Assembly: GCA_019802505.1 (NCBI GenBank)
Contig: JAFMOC010000024.1
Span: 1,371,501-1,435,500 of the forward strand
DNA length: 64,000 bases
From: Corydoras sp. C115
Lineage: Eukaryota; Chordata; Actinopteri; Siluriformes; Callichthyidae
Direction: 5' to 3'
The notes below the pieces were generated by a model that saw only the letters and a program-made list of their open reading frames with translations, had not been told where the DNA came from and searched no databases. Made by a program: the position numbers and the translations under genes. How positions within the stretch are numbered: the first letter of the stretch is position 1; every line of letters starts with the position of its first letter. This document shows positions 35,796 to 46,196 of the stretch, one piece after another.

Positions 35796-36315
35796 AAAGT
35801 GTTACTTTTTATTGGCTGGTTTTCATTACTATGGTTAATTTTAGGATGTTTTCAAGCATTTCTATGATTAGAGATTTGGAACCACTGTTATCCTAACCTA
35901 ATTAAGCTATTATGAATTAATAGAGGACATAAATCACTCCATTTACGTATGATACATTTGTCAAGTTTTATTTTTTTTATATAATTTAGTTCTTTATATA
36001 ATGCCCTCAGTAATTTTCCTCATCCAAGCCACCCCCCAAACAGCACTGCTGTCCACTTGCATGTATGTTGTTTTGGAAACTGACCTCTTGGCATAAGGAT
36101 AGATCAATTTCTGATGTCAGCCAGACATCATTACTTAACTGGCTTTAGACTAAATTTTTATATTATTATTATTTTTTTAATTCTATTATTTATAACTTTT
36201 CTTACAACCATTAACATTGACACTGATCTGGTGTAGTAATGCAATGGAACTAAAATAATCAGAAAAATATTGATTTCTTAAGTAAAGTGGCTGATTACAA
36301 ATAACTATTTAGTTA
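35796..36315. other. Unannotated intergenic stretch
   Basis: Nothing recognised. Confidence 0.5.
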
Positions 36316-36609
36316 ATCCATCCATCGATTGTCTTCCACGGGGGGGTTCCCCATGCCAATCCAGGGAAGAATGACGCAGGGGGAGATACACCCAGGACAC
36401 GGCGCCAATTAATTACTGGGCACACTCACTTACACAGACACAAACACAATCACACACTACATGGGGCAATTTAAAGCATATAATTTTCCTTGAATCCATG
36501 TTAAATGAAACCCACGTGGACAATATGGAAACTCCACCCAGATTGGGTATCAAACCTGGCTCACTAGCTCTGAGAGGCGAACGTGCTAACCACTAAGCCA
36601 CCATGCCAC
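36316..36609 (-). mobile_element. SINE-B copy, diverged
   Basis: Minus-strand: ggttccccatgccaatccag, atggggcaatttaaagc, aactccacccagattggg, gccaccatgccaca. Confidence 0.9.
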
Positions 36610-36611
36610 AC

Positions 36612-36664
36612 TATTATTATTATTATTATTATTATTATTTTCATTATTGTTATTATTATTATTA
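36612..36664. repeat. (ATT)n microsatellite, interrupted
   Basis: About 16 ATT units with one ttcattattg interruption, directly after the SINE-B head. Confidence 0.95.
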
Positions 36665-37604
36665 AAATCAGTGTTTTTTTAGATTGAGCCCAGTTTTCTC
36701 ATCTACTAGTTAGAAAATGTATTAAAATAATTAAACCAGATTTGAGTTATGTAATGTAAAAAACAAACAATTTTTTACTATTTTATACTCATATCTTAAA
36801 GACTTAATTTAATTGTGTAACATTTCAAAAGAGTGTAACGATCCTCATTCTTATTTTGCCCCTCCCTCTACTTTTTTGAGAATCTTGTAGAGCAATTGGT
36901 TTCTAAATGTGTTCACATTTATTATATAAAATAACATTTGTCATTGAGACCGCTAACACTTATTTTGTCTGTAAAATAGAGCAAATTAACAAATTACAGA
37001 TTTTTGTTGCATTTTTAGAAATAGGCTTTGTGGTTTAAAAGAAAGCAGAAAAGTAGGGAAAACATTTAACATAAAATTAATGTTGCAAAATTAGCAGTAA
37101 TAAAATCAGAGCTTCAGTGAATAAAGAATTTAAACCAAGTCGAATCAAAATAAAAAGACATTTATTTATTGTAATACTGCATGTTAGTTTACAAAATGCT
37201 TTGAGATTTGAAATTATTGTGTTTTTTGAAAAATGATATGCATATATATTTTTAAAAGTAAACATAGACCACAATAATACTGGTCATATGTGATTAATAT
37301 GGCATTGAATGATGGCTAAGGGAATGGAAGTTATTCTTTAAATTGTAACTCATGCTGCTGTTATTCAGAAATATTTTAATGAATGCATCGAGATATTAAT
37401 AGTTAATAGTAGTTGATTAAGTTACTTTAACATCAGAGCCTCTAAATCATTGTTATGGCTCAGAGTAAAAAGGGAAGTAATGCTGTGCATAACATGCATT
37501 ACGATTTACATTTCACTGATTGGGCTTCCATCTTTTATCACATAGTACTCAGCATTTAGATTAGAATTCCCATTCATGCCATTTTTAATATTTCATTCAT
37601 GTTT
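36665..37604 (-). other. kcng1 3' flank, probably including 3' UTR
   Basis: Repeat-free AT-rich DNA after the kcng1 stop codon. The 3' UTR may extend to about 37145 if the AATAAA pair at 37161-37170 is used. Confidence 0.5.
37161..37170 (-). promoter_or_regulatory. kcng1: Possible kcng1 polyadenylation signals
   Basis: On the minus strand two overlapping AATAAA hexamers occur about 440 nt after the stop codon. The region between is repeat-free. Other hexamers occur by chance in such AT-rich DNA, so this is only a candidate. Confidence 0.3.
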
Positions 37605-38378
37605 TTACTTTTCTAAGTCATCATGGTCTTTTGGGTCTGAGGAGGCACTCTGAAATAGGATATCGCTCTCTATTGACGCATTGCTGCCCAGGCCTGTGAT
37701 GCGACCACGCAATAGAAAGTGAGTCCTTCGTTGCAGCAGACGCTGCTGTTCCTGCTTTAGCTCCACATATGAGCGGGAGAACGTGTGAAAGATTGATGTA
37801 ACAGGAAAGGCCATGAGCAGGATGCCACTCAGGATGCTGCTGAGAGCCACGACCTGGCCGGGGATGCTGCGCGGCACCATGTCCCCATAGCCCACCGTGG
37901 TCATGGTAATCACCGCCCACCAGTATGTAGCCGGAATGCTGCTAAACTCTTGTGTGGCGGCCACTTCGTTTTCTATGAGGTAAAGAAGAGGTGAAAAGAG
38001 GGCAATTGCCACACACAAAAAAAGCAGCAGCAGGCCAAACTCGCGTGTACATCGACGTGCTGTGAGGCCCAGAGTCTGGAGCCCGAGTGAATGACGTGCC
38101 AGACGCATCACATAGAGGATACGCAGGGCACGGAGGACACGAAGCACCAGCCCGACTTTGTCCAAATAGCTGCTGCCTGAAGCTGTGGAGGAGCCGTCCA
38201 CAGCCAGCGTGATATAATAGGGTAATATGGCTACGACATCGATCAAATTGAGTGGGCGTCGGAGGAAGGCTAGCTTGCTGCGGTCCTGAATGAAGCGCAG
38301 GGTGAACTCCAGTGAAAACCATGCCACACAGACTGTCTCCACAATAAAGATGTTGTAGCACATCTGAGAGCACTTGCC
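37605..38378 (-). CDS. kcng1: kcng1 (Kv6.1), second coding exon: S2 to C-terminus
   Basis: Codes residues 262-518 of the silent potassium channel subunit Kv6.1. The exon follows a ttgtattgtag acceptor and starts GKCSQMCYN, matching the family immediately after the acidic REEEE motif. Visible segments: S2 (about 267-290), S3 (306-320), S4 voltage sensor with regularly spaced Arg in RVLRALRILYVMRLAR (341-356), S5 (373-396), pore helix and selectivity filter TMTTVGYGDM (about 419-428), and S6 (437-461) reading AFPVTSIF, without the Pro-X-Pro gate motif of Kv2; this is typical of modulatory Kv6 subunits. The C-terminus SDILFQSASSD is close to human KCNG1. The frame ends at TAA (37607-37605). Known role: Kv6.1 does not conduct alone but assembles with Kv2 subunits and shifts their gating. 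Confidence 0.97.
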   Translation of the reverse strand, partial: GKCSQMCYNIFIVETVCVAWFSLEFTLRFIQDRSKLAFLRRPLNLIDVVAILPYYITLAVDGSSTASGSSYLDKVGLVLRVLRALRILYVMRLARHSLGLQTLGLTARRCTREFGLLLLFLCVAIALFSPLLYLIENEVAATQEFSSIPATYWWAVITMTTVGYGDMVPRSIPGQVVALSSILSGILLMAFPVTSIFHTFSRSYVELKQEQQRLLQRRTHFLLRGRITGLGSNASIESDILFQSASSDPKDHDDLEK

Positions 38379-38529
38379 CTACAATACAAAACACAAGTTA
38401 TTAATTTTACATATCTTGGTACAAACAAGCTATCAATACATTTTTTAACATATTTATATATTTCATGTGCATATATTAACTTTTAATTAATCCTTTAAGT
38501 TTTTATTTTAGTTTAGTTTTAAACTCTCT

Positions 38530-39005
38530 GATCATGTGATCAAAACCGCCCGTTCTTGTCGATTTTTTCTTTACAACATAAGGAAGATCAGACCCTTTTT
38601 GACTGAACATGCTACCCAACTGCTTGTTCAAGCCCTAGTCCTGTCCTGGCTTGATTATTGTTCACTTCGCTCCAGTGATGATTGCCGCCTAGCGATTCCA
38701 CCTCACCGAGGAGTTGATTCTCACTCCGTGGCGTTCACCACTGCAAAATGGTGGAACGATCTTCCCAACTCTGTCCGTAAGGCAGAATCACTAAACAGTT
38801 TTAAGAAACTACTGAAGACGCATCTCTTTAACAAATACCTGTTGTAGTAAAAAAAAAAAAGGGGGGGCCGCAGCATCGAATAACAATCAGGTTTGATGAA
38901 TTTACAGTATAGTTGGTTTTCTCCATGGCTTCTGACTTGTGGTGTTCTCATTTGTAAGTCGCTTTGGATAAAAGCGTCTGCTAAATGACTAAATTTAAAT
39001 GTAAA
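38530..39005 (+). mobile_element. L2-like LINE 3' fragment, internally deleted
   Basis: In frame from 38536 the sequence reads ARSCRFFLYNIRKIRPFLTEHATQLLVQALVLS...LDYC, the C-terminal part of a non-LTR reverse transcriptase (L2/Rex1/CR1 type). After a deletion it continues WNDLPNSVRKAES...FKKLLKTHLFNKYLL and a stop, the usual end of that protein. The 3' end (38952-39005) carries TTTGGATAAAAGCGTCTGCT, the same tail as SINE-A. Copies are commonly 5'-truncated; this one also lacks the segment between the two blocks. Confidence 0.85.
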
Positions 39006-39044
39006 TGTATTATTATTATTTTTTAATTCATTTAAATTCTGTGC

Positions 39045-39297
39045 ATGGCGGCATGGTTAGTGGTTAGCACGTTTGCCTCTTAGCACTTGAGATTCCAGGT
39101 TGAATCCCAATGTCCGCATGGGTTTTATACGGGTTTTCGGTTTTCTCCCACAGTCCAAAAACAAGAATTCAAGGTAAATTGAATGCTCTAAAATGACTCC
39201 ATATAATATAGTGTGTGTTTGTGTGTCTGTGTGAGTGAGTGTGCCTAGTGATAGATTGGCGCCCTGTCCTGGGTGTATCTGCCGAGCGCCCGAAACA
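39045..39297 (+). mobile_element. SINE-B copy in kcng1 intron, truncated
   Basis: ggcggcatggttagtggtta head, short internal deletion after gaatcccaatg, end gccgagcgcccgaaac. Confidence 0.9.
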
Positions 39298-40342
39298 AAA
39301 CAAAAAAGTTTAAAGTGAACACTGATTGTTGAGTAACAGGAATTTGTTTTCTCCAACATTCAAACACTGCCATCTAGTGAACAAATTACAGAATACAATT
39401 TATAAAAGTAAACTGCAGGAACAGGCTTAGTGCTTGGGAAATGATATGCTGTTTACATTAATCTGTATTTTATGATTTCAAATAATGTATTTCAAAAATT
39501 GATATGAATGTAAATGTCATTGGTGTGCATTATTGTCATCATATATCAAATAAATTCATACTATCCGTTAGACCTTAACAGTATTTATATTTTATGATTT
39601 GCCTGATTTGCAAGTTTTAGGAATTCAAACACAGTAAGTTTCTGTAATCTGTATAGTAATTAATTTATTTAAACTGTCACTGTTCTCGCTTGCAGTGTAA
39701 CCCATCGAACAGCAGAGGGAGACACCATCAAGCTGATTTTTTTTTCAGATCATTATCTGAAACGTATTAGTACTATAAATAAAATATATGTATCGTCCAG
39801 CTATTATTATCCTTACATCACACTTTACTCTTTATAGTTTATGCTACTTCTGAAATCCTGAGGTTTTCATAATCCTATAGTTCTGTTTCAGATCAGAATT
39901 GTTTTGATAACATTAGAAATGACTAAGCATATTGTCATACAAACCTGATTTACAAAGGTGAGGATGAGACAATGTTATTGCATTTCTGCCAAGGAAAGGC
40001 AGAGCATCTCATTCATAACTGTGCCCCAGCAATGACACACAAGCCTTTTGCAGTCCTGCTAAGCTTTTATTAAATTTATTTAGATTTCAGACTCCACGTC
40101 CATGGCTTATACTAAAATCATAATTCTAACTTTATTCCAACACTCAGCCAGTACATGTCCGGTAATATATTTTAAGGAATCGGCAACTAAGCACTGCCTT
40201 CGATTTGCATTTTTGACTAAGACCATTGTTTCTTGAAACAAACACAAAAGTGGTTAATTGCTGAATCAAATGTTAAAGTAATTCAACCAAATGCATTTAT
40301 TAAAACGTTAGCAGAAAAAACACATCCTAATAGTTGCAGCAT

Positions 40343-40365
40343 GCATATATATATATATATATATA

Positions 40366-40409
<44 letters not shown>

Positions 40410-40424
40410 TATATATATATATAT
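40343..40424. repeat. (TA)n microsatellite in kcng1 intron
   Basis: TA repeat with ataatata and atagata interruptions. Confidence 0.98.
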
Positions 40425-40478
40425 GGTTCTAGGATTTTTTTTGAAACCCTACATATGCAGTAATTGTTTCTCATCATA

Positions 40479-40675
40479 TTCATCTTCCGCTTAATCCACT
40501 ACTAGGGTCACAGGGGGGTTCCTTATGCCCATCCAGGGAAGAATATTCTGGGCATGGGGTAGATACACTCAGGACAGTGCACCATCGCTGGGCACACACT
40601 CACACTTACATAGACCCACCTGGCTCCACAGCGCTGAGAGGCGAACATGCTAACCACTAAGCCACCAAGCGGACC
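40479..40675 (-). mobile_element. SINE-B copy in kcng1 intron, internally deleted
   Basis: Tail-side ttccttatgcccatccaggg joins directly to head-side cagcgctgagaggcgaacat. Confidence 0.88.
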
Positions 40676-40869
40676 CCATTCTAAGATTATCTATCATTTT
40701 TTTATATTTTGTAAATCATATATTGTTTAATCATATAAAATGTTTATATTTCAGTATTAATTGTCTGATCCTTGGAGTTCCTTGGAGCCGTTAATATTAA
40801 AGCAGTTTGGACACATTTTGCTGTGCAACTCCATTAAGAATTCATTAGATAATGAATATATATTCATAT

Positions 40870-41197
40870 ATTCATTATCTTCTACTAGGGTCACAGGGGG
40901 TTCCCCATGCTCATTCAGGGGAGAATGTTTCAAGCACTGGGCAGATACACCCAGGACAGGACGCCAATCTATCGCTGAGCACACTCACTCACACAGACAC
41001 ACACAAACACACACTATATGGGACAATTTAGAGCATTCAATTTACCTTGAATCCATGTTTTTTTTGGGAGACCAGACAACCTGTAGGAAAGCCACGTGGG
41101 AGAACATGGAAACTCCACCCAGATTGGGATTCGAAACTGAATCCCCAGCCCTGAGAGGCAAACGTGTTAATCCGTGTGAGCCATCTCAGTGCCGCCC
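40870..41197 (-). mobile_element. SINE-B copy in kcng1 intron, diverged
   Basis: Minus-strand full-length with a short loss near tttttttgggagaccag; head complement agtgccgccc. Confidence 0.92.
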
Positions 41198-41264
41198 ATT
41201 AGTAGTTTTGTAACTTATAAATAATTATTGTCAACCATTTGAAAGTTAAACATACTGTATATAT

Positions 41265-41606
41265 TCATTCATTATCTCCCGCTTTATCCTCTATTAGGGT
41301 CGCGGTGGGGTTCCCCATGCCCATCCAGGGGAGAACATCTCGGGCGCTGGGCAGATAGACCCAGGACAGGGCGCCAATCCATCGCTGGGTACACACTCAC
41401 ACACTCAAGCACACTCTATATGGGGCAATTTAGAGAACTCAATTAAATTGATCCATGTTTTTGGACTGTGGGAGGAAACCGGAGAACCCGGAGGAAACCC
41501 ACGCGGACACGGGGAGAACATGGAAACTCCACCCAGATGGGGATTCGAACCGGGAATCCCTAGCGCTGAGAGGCGAACGTGCTAACCACTAAGCCACCGT
41601 GCCGCC
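41265..41606 (-). mobile_element. SINE-B copy, young, 89 nt from the kcng1 donor
   Basis: Near-consensus full-length copy in the same orientation as kcng1, with an exact 12-bp target duplication tactgtatatat (41253-41264 and 41607-41618). Confidence 0.97.
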
Positions 41607-41695
41607 TACTGTATATATGTCCAATTTAAAATTTTACCTAAAACGTTTTTTTTCTCCCCCAAAAATGTAACATTTATAAAATTTTAGGAACTCAC

Positions 41696-42478
41696 AGCCT
41701 CTTCCTCCTCCCTCATGGCAGGCATGGTGCTTATTGAGAGATTGATGGCTGTGATGGTGACAAAAAGCACCGAGAGGCAAGCAAAAATCTTCCCAGGTAA
41801 TCCGGAGTGCGGCCTTTCCACCATGTCTCTTAACTTGACCATGCAATGACCTAACCGAGATTCTTTATCAAGGCCTTCATCCCTCCTTCGAACATCACTA
41901 TCATCATCCTCTTCCTCTTCATCCTCCTCAGCCACCCTTTCAAGTTCATCTCTCTCCTCGACCCGTTGCAACAGTCGCCTGCGGCAGCACCACTCCAGCT
42001 TCTCCTCTGGGATGCCCCAGTAAAGCAACTCCTCCTGAAAGGAGAGGGCACAAGTGTCCCTTAACGCACGCAGCTTACCAGCACGTAGAAAGGTCAGGAT
42101 TGCGCGAAAAGCACATGGGCTGCGGTCGAAGAAGAACTCGTTACGAGCCACGTCATAATCATCGCATACATGCATGATCTCATCGAAGCTTGTACACAGC
42201 CGCAGGCGACCCAAACGAGACAGTGGGAAGTCTTCCAGTGTACTCCAGGGCAGTTGGTAGCGCAGGCCACCCACATTAATGATGGCATGTAAGCGCTGGG
42301 TGGTGGGTGAGAGGATGGCATCTGCGTCAGGATCCTTTGCAATGCACCGGGCGCGCTTGTAGTAAACGCCCTTGAGAGTCTCATATTCTTGGATGGGAGG
42401 TGGGTTTATTGATGTGTCAGAGACACAGCTTAAGGCACTGTAGTCATAGTCAGAGCCATCACCAGCAAGTAAAGTCAT
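41696..42478 (-). CDS. kcng1: kcng1 (Kv6.1), first coding exon: N-terminus, T1 and S1
   Basis: Codes residues 1-261. I chose the ATG at 42478 because MTLLAGDGSDYDYSALSC matches the conserved KCNG1 N-terminus; upstream in-frame codons include GTG but no ATG. The T1 tetramerisation domain spans about 66-166 (INVGG at 67-71, NEFFFDR, LTFLRAGKLR, the CALSFQEELLYWGI block and a CC pair). An acidic linker follows (177-194), then RLGHCM...RDMVERPHSGLPGK and S1 (about 229-250). The exon ends in phase 0 after Ala261 at a perfect gtgagt donor (41695-41690); joined to the downstream exon it gives 518 aa, against about 513 in human. No frameshift or stop is seen. The exon starts at a ttttgttttgtag acceptor near 42550, so at least one non-coding exon lies further upstream. 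Confidence 0.97.
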
Positions 42479-42549
42479 CTTTTGCCCGACCACATCCACC
42501 TCAAAGAAGCTTACATGCCTGAGGGCAGCGGAATTTTAAACGCCCACAC
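42479..42549 (-). promoter_or_regulatory. kcng1: kcng1 5' UTR part of the start-codon exon, with start-stop uORF
   Basis: Between the predicted acceptor (AG at 42551-42550) and the ATG at 42478 lie 71 nt of leader. They contain ATG directly followed by TAA (42516-42511), a minimal start-stop upstream frame. If the acceptor is used, ribosomes scanning this mRNA meet that element 33 nt before the main start. Confidence 0.6.
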
Positions 42550-42551
42550 CT

Positions 42552-42842
42552 ACAAAACAAAATGATACGAAAATAATGTGAACAGATGTTAAGTTTACGT
42601 GTATATATACATGTAAAGAAGGCTGTAAGGTGAGACTTTGAACTAAAATGAAAGTTTGAGCTAAAAACACAGATTAAAGGTTTTAAGTGACCCTCTTTCC
42701 TCATAAAAAAGTTGCACGCTTCAGCATTTAAGACCCTACTTACATTTAAATGTTAGATATACTTGGAGAGTTCATCCACCTGTAGAAATAATTTATAATA
42801 CTCCCTGAACAAGGCTTTTACAATTTAAGCATAATAAACCTT
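42552..42842. other. kcng1 5' flank or intron
   Basis: No CpG-rich promoter visible; the upstream non-coding exon of kcng1 was not found. Confidence 0.45.
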
Positions 42843-43528
42843 GGCATGGTACAGTGGTTTAGTGGTTAGCACGAACGCCTTGCAGCGCTAGGGATTCCCG
42901 GTTCTAATCCCAATCTTGTTGGAGTGTCCATGTGGGTTTCTTCCGGGTTCTACGGTTTCCTCCCACAGTCCAAAAACATGGATCAAGTCAATTCATTCAT
43001 TCATTATCTACCGCTTTATCCTCTATTAGGGTCGCAGTGTGGTTCCCCATGCCCATCCAGGGGAGAACGTCTTGGGCGCTGGTCAGATAGACCCAGGACA
43101 GGGCGCCAATCCATCGCTGGGCAGACATTCACTCACACAGACACACTCTATATGGGGCAATTTTGAGAATTCAATTGACTTGATCCATGTTTTTGGACTG
43201 TGGGAGGAAACCGGAGAACCAGGAGGAAACCCACACAGACATGGGGAGAACATGGAAACTCCACCCAGATGGGGATTCGAACCGCATCCCTAGTGCTGAG
43301 AGGCGAACGTGCTAACCACTAAGCCACCGTGCCGCCAGATCAAGTCAATTGAATTCTCAAATTGCCCCATATAGAGTGTGTCTGTGTGAGTGAGTGTGTG
43401 CCCAGCGATAGATTGGCGCCCTGTCCTGGGTGTATCTGCCCAGCGCCCGAAACGTTCTCCCCTAGATAGGCATGAGGAACCCCACCGTGACCCTAGTAGA
43501 GGATAAACGGAAGATAATGGGTGGATGG
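42843..43528 (+). mobile_element. SINE-B copy split by an inverted SINE-B
   Basis: Plus-strand copy: head and first half 42843-42993, second half 43338-43528, interrupted at the gatcaagtcaatt site. Confidence 0.95.
42994..43337 (-). mobile_element. SINE-B inserted into SINE-B, inverted
   Basis: Minus-strand copy whose flanks are the exact 13-bp duplication gatcaagtcaatt (42981-42993 and 43338-43350). Confidence 0.96.
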
Positions 43529-43611
43529 AATTCTTGGCATTGTCATCCTGAACATGACACTGAAGGAATAGTAAATGCATTCTGTTTTGCATATCTGTAT
43601 TCTCATATTCT

Positions 43612-43735
43612 GGCTGTATCTGCCCAGCACCTGAAATTATCTCTCCTGGATGGGCATGAGATTAAAAATGCCCCCCCCCCCATTAGACCCTATTAGAGGA
43701 TTAAGTGGAAGATAATGAATAAATGAATGAATAAG
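43612..43735 (+). mobile_element. SINE-B 3' fragment
   Basis: gtatctgcccagcacctgaa, tctcctggatgggcatgag, a 10-nt C run, then aagataatgaataaatgaat. Confidence 0.88.
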
Positions 43736-43755
43736 TCAAGGCATGTTATTGCAAA

Positions 43756-44075
43756 GGCAGCACGGTAAAACATCCACCTATCAGTGCTGGGGATCCAGAT
43801 TCAAATCCAATCTGGGTGGTGTTTCCATGTTCTCCCTGTTTTCGCTTGGGTTTTCTATGGGTTCTCCGGTTTACTTCCACAGTCCAAAAACCTTGATTGA
43901 TAGTGAATTGGCTGCCCCTATACAGTGTGTTTGTCTGTATGTGTGAGTCGAGTACCCAGGGATGGATTGGCACACTGTTCTGGTTGCATCTCCCCAGTGC
44001 CTAAAATGTTCTCCCCTTAATTGTCATGGGCAACCATCTTGCAACCCTAGTAGTGTATAAAGCAGATGATAATAA
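43756..44075 (+). mobile_element. SINE-B copy, diverged
   Basis: Head ggcagcacggtaaaacatcc, gattcaaatccaatctgggt, cttccacagtccaaaaacc, end tataaagcagatgataata. Confidence 0.9.
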
Positions 44076-44758
44076 GATGAGCTATTTTAGCAGTCACATT
44101 CTGTGGTAAGTGTTTAGAGACTGACAAACACTAGTGACCACTTCAGGATCCAGAATTGATTTGGTGAAGAGTCTATTGATCCTATAGCTCAGGGAATTCA
44201 GTGCCTCCAATTCATAGGTATGTCTCTGGAATGTGAATGGAAACTCGGGATCCAAAAGACGGGCGCAGAGAGGACATGAAGTATCCACTCAGATAGGACC
44301 TTGAACCACATGGGATTTGAATCCAGGATCTTCTTACTGTGAGTTGGAGATGTTACCACGGCAACATAGAAATGTCAATACACAAACATCGTGTATTGTG
44401 CCAATACACACCTAGGATCAATTGTATTGTCCAGTCAATTTCTAAAGACCAACTTACACAACCATAAAGAACCACAGAAAAGACAACAATATGGACAATA
44501 GCTTACAGATCTAGCCTACAGAGACGCATCCGATGGATTCCAAAGGTGTTCTGCTGCTGTCTTACTGTCCTGACTGTTGGATCTTCTTAAAAATAAATAT
44601 TGTTTTTTAATTCTATTTTTTTTTACTTCATTTTAGCTGAAGTTCTTACAATTTAACGTAAACCTAGAGTTGAACCAGAATTTTTTATAAGGTTTTAAAA
44701 AAACATGGTACATGAACAGCAAGCACAAACATATAACTGTTCTGCTGACTGTCAGATC
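44076..44758. other. Unannotated intergenic stretch
   Basis: Part of 44280-44360 (gggatttgaatccaggatct) looks like a degenerate tRNA-derived repeat. Nothing else recognised. Confidence 0.45.
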
Positions 44759-44839
44759 CAAATGTACAAATAAATGAATTCCACTGTTTTCTCTGACCAT
44801 TGGTGATGTGATAAGTTGATAGCCAATGGGTAAACAATT
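44759..44839. repeat. 81-bp direct repeat, copy 1
   Basis: Matches 45917-45997 with three mismatches by eye (shared start caaatgtacaaataaatgaa). Not a SINE I recognise. Confidence 0.95.
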
Positions 44840-45916
44840 TGATTTCTCTTTACATTGTAGTGGATAGATAAACAATTTTGGAATTTTATTGCAAAAGATA
44901 CATGTAAAAATAGTTAAATTATTTACTCCTAAGGCAGAGAAACTAATCTGTGAGATATCCAACCCACAATATCTTGTAAGAGGATAGCCTTCACTGCTAA
45001 AATTAACTGAACCTAGACTGCTATCTGTAATGTGCATCGAGGACAAATTTTAAAACACTACTTTCACTCACCTAATTTTATTTGGAGAACATAATTAGGT
45101 AATTTTGTTAAACAAATTACATTTTCTGTCAGGACAAGTTTGTTTATGACAATAAAATATCAGTTTCATTAATATAAATGACATTTTAAATATGGAAAAT
45201 TAAAATTGAAATCTTTTCTTATACTTATAAACAGAGTGTTGATATATTTTCTCTAGGAAAATCAATAGAACATGGAGCATCTTAAAAAGAATACTTGTAT
45301 AGGTATAGAAGTTCTTGCATTAAGACTCTTTAAAAGACTACAGTTGTCTTGAGGTTTACCACAAAATAGCATAAACTCCCACTACATTTCCTTTGTGAAG
45401 TAATAAGTGCTATATTATTCGACCGCTCCAACTCTAATTACCCACCCAAAAAAGCATGTGGAATCATCTAATAGTATTAGAGTGAGTGCTTGGCTGAAGG
45501 ATGCTTTCTCTGTAATGCACCAAGAAGCACAATTCCAATATGTACCAGTTTCTGGTCTACAGTGAGACGACTGTGGGCTTTGTTAAAAAAAGACTTAGCA
45601 AAGTGAAAGAATATATAGAGTGGCACTCTATTGCCACACTTTTATTTGACAGACAGAATTGGTTAAAATCAGAGAACAAATTATAAGAAACAGCCAACAA
45701 AGATTTTTTTTAAAACAGAAAAGAATAAAGTGAATTTCATTCCTTTAAAGCCTCAGTTAGCAGGCACCAAACACACATTAATTAACAAAAAATTTAATCA
45801 ATCACCGAATCAAAATTTAATCAATGTGGCAGCTTTTTTAATCAAAAAGCTGCCACATTTCATAAAATGTAATCAATTAAAATATATTTAATCCTCTTCC
45901 ATCTTTAATTAACTAA
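44840..45916. other. Unannotated DNA between the 81-bp repeats
   Basis: Contains a 16-bp-arm hairpin at 45823-45859; no coding frame recognised. Confidence 0.5.
45823..45859. repeat. Perfect hairpin, 16-bp arms, 5-nt loop
   Basis: aatgtggcagcttttt, loop taatc, then its complement. The T/A-ended arms could resemble a terminator but no RNA gene is seen next to it. Confidence 0.9.
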
Positions 45917-45997
45917 CAAATGTACAAATAAATGAATTCCACTGTTTTCTCTGACCATTGGTGATGTGATGAGTTAATAGCCAAAGGGTAAACAATT
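45917..45997. repeat. 81-bp direct repeat, copy 2
   Basis: Second copy of 44759-44839, 1158 bp away in the same orientation. Confidence 0.95.
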
Positions 45998-46196
45998 AGG
46001 TTTTTAGGATTTTCAAAAGAATAAATCAATATGTAAGGCATTACAGTAACTAGGACCAATGACCAACAGACCATAATAGAGCTCATGCTTGTACATGATC
46101 AACAATTTCTTATGGCTTTAAGCTACTCGATTAAAGCAGATGGCTAAAATCAGAAAACAAAACATCCTGTTTAGCAAAACTGGACTATAATACATG

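Larger units (their letters stand above)
38379..41695 (-). other. kcng1: kcng1 intron between the two coding exons
   Basis: This 3.3 kb intron has a gtgagt donor and a tattgtag acceptor. It carries an L2-like LINE fragment, four SINE-B copies, a (TA)n tract and unique AT-rich DNA (39300-40340). The short coding-like frame at 38536-38847 belongs to the LINE, not to kcng1. Confidence 0.93.

Noticed and set aside
38536..38847. 103-codon frame inside the kcng1 intron
   Set aside because: It is the degraded 3' end of a LINE reverse-transcriptase gene, on the opposite strand to kcng1.
42476..42499. Longer kcng1 N-terminus starting seven codons upstream
   Set aside because: The upstream codon is GTG, and family members start at MTLL.
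44633..45046. 137-codon minus-strand frame upstream of kcng1
   Set aside because: No recognised domain and AT-rich composition like its surroundings; it overlaps a directly repeated 81-bp segment.
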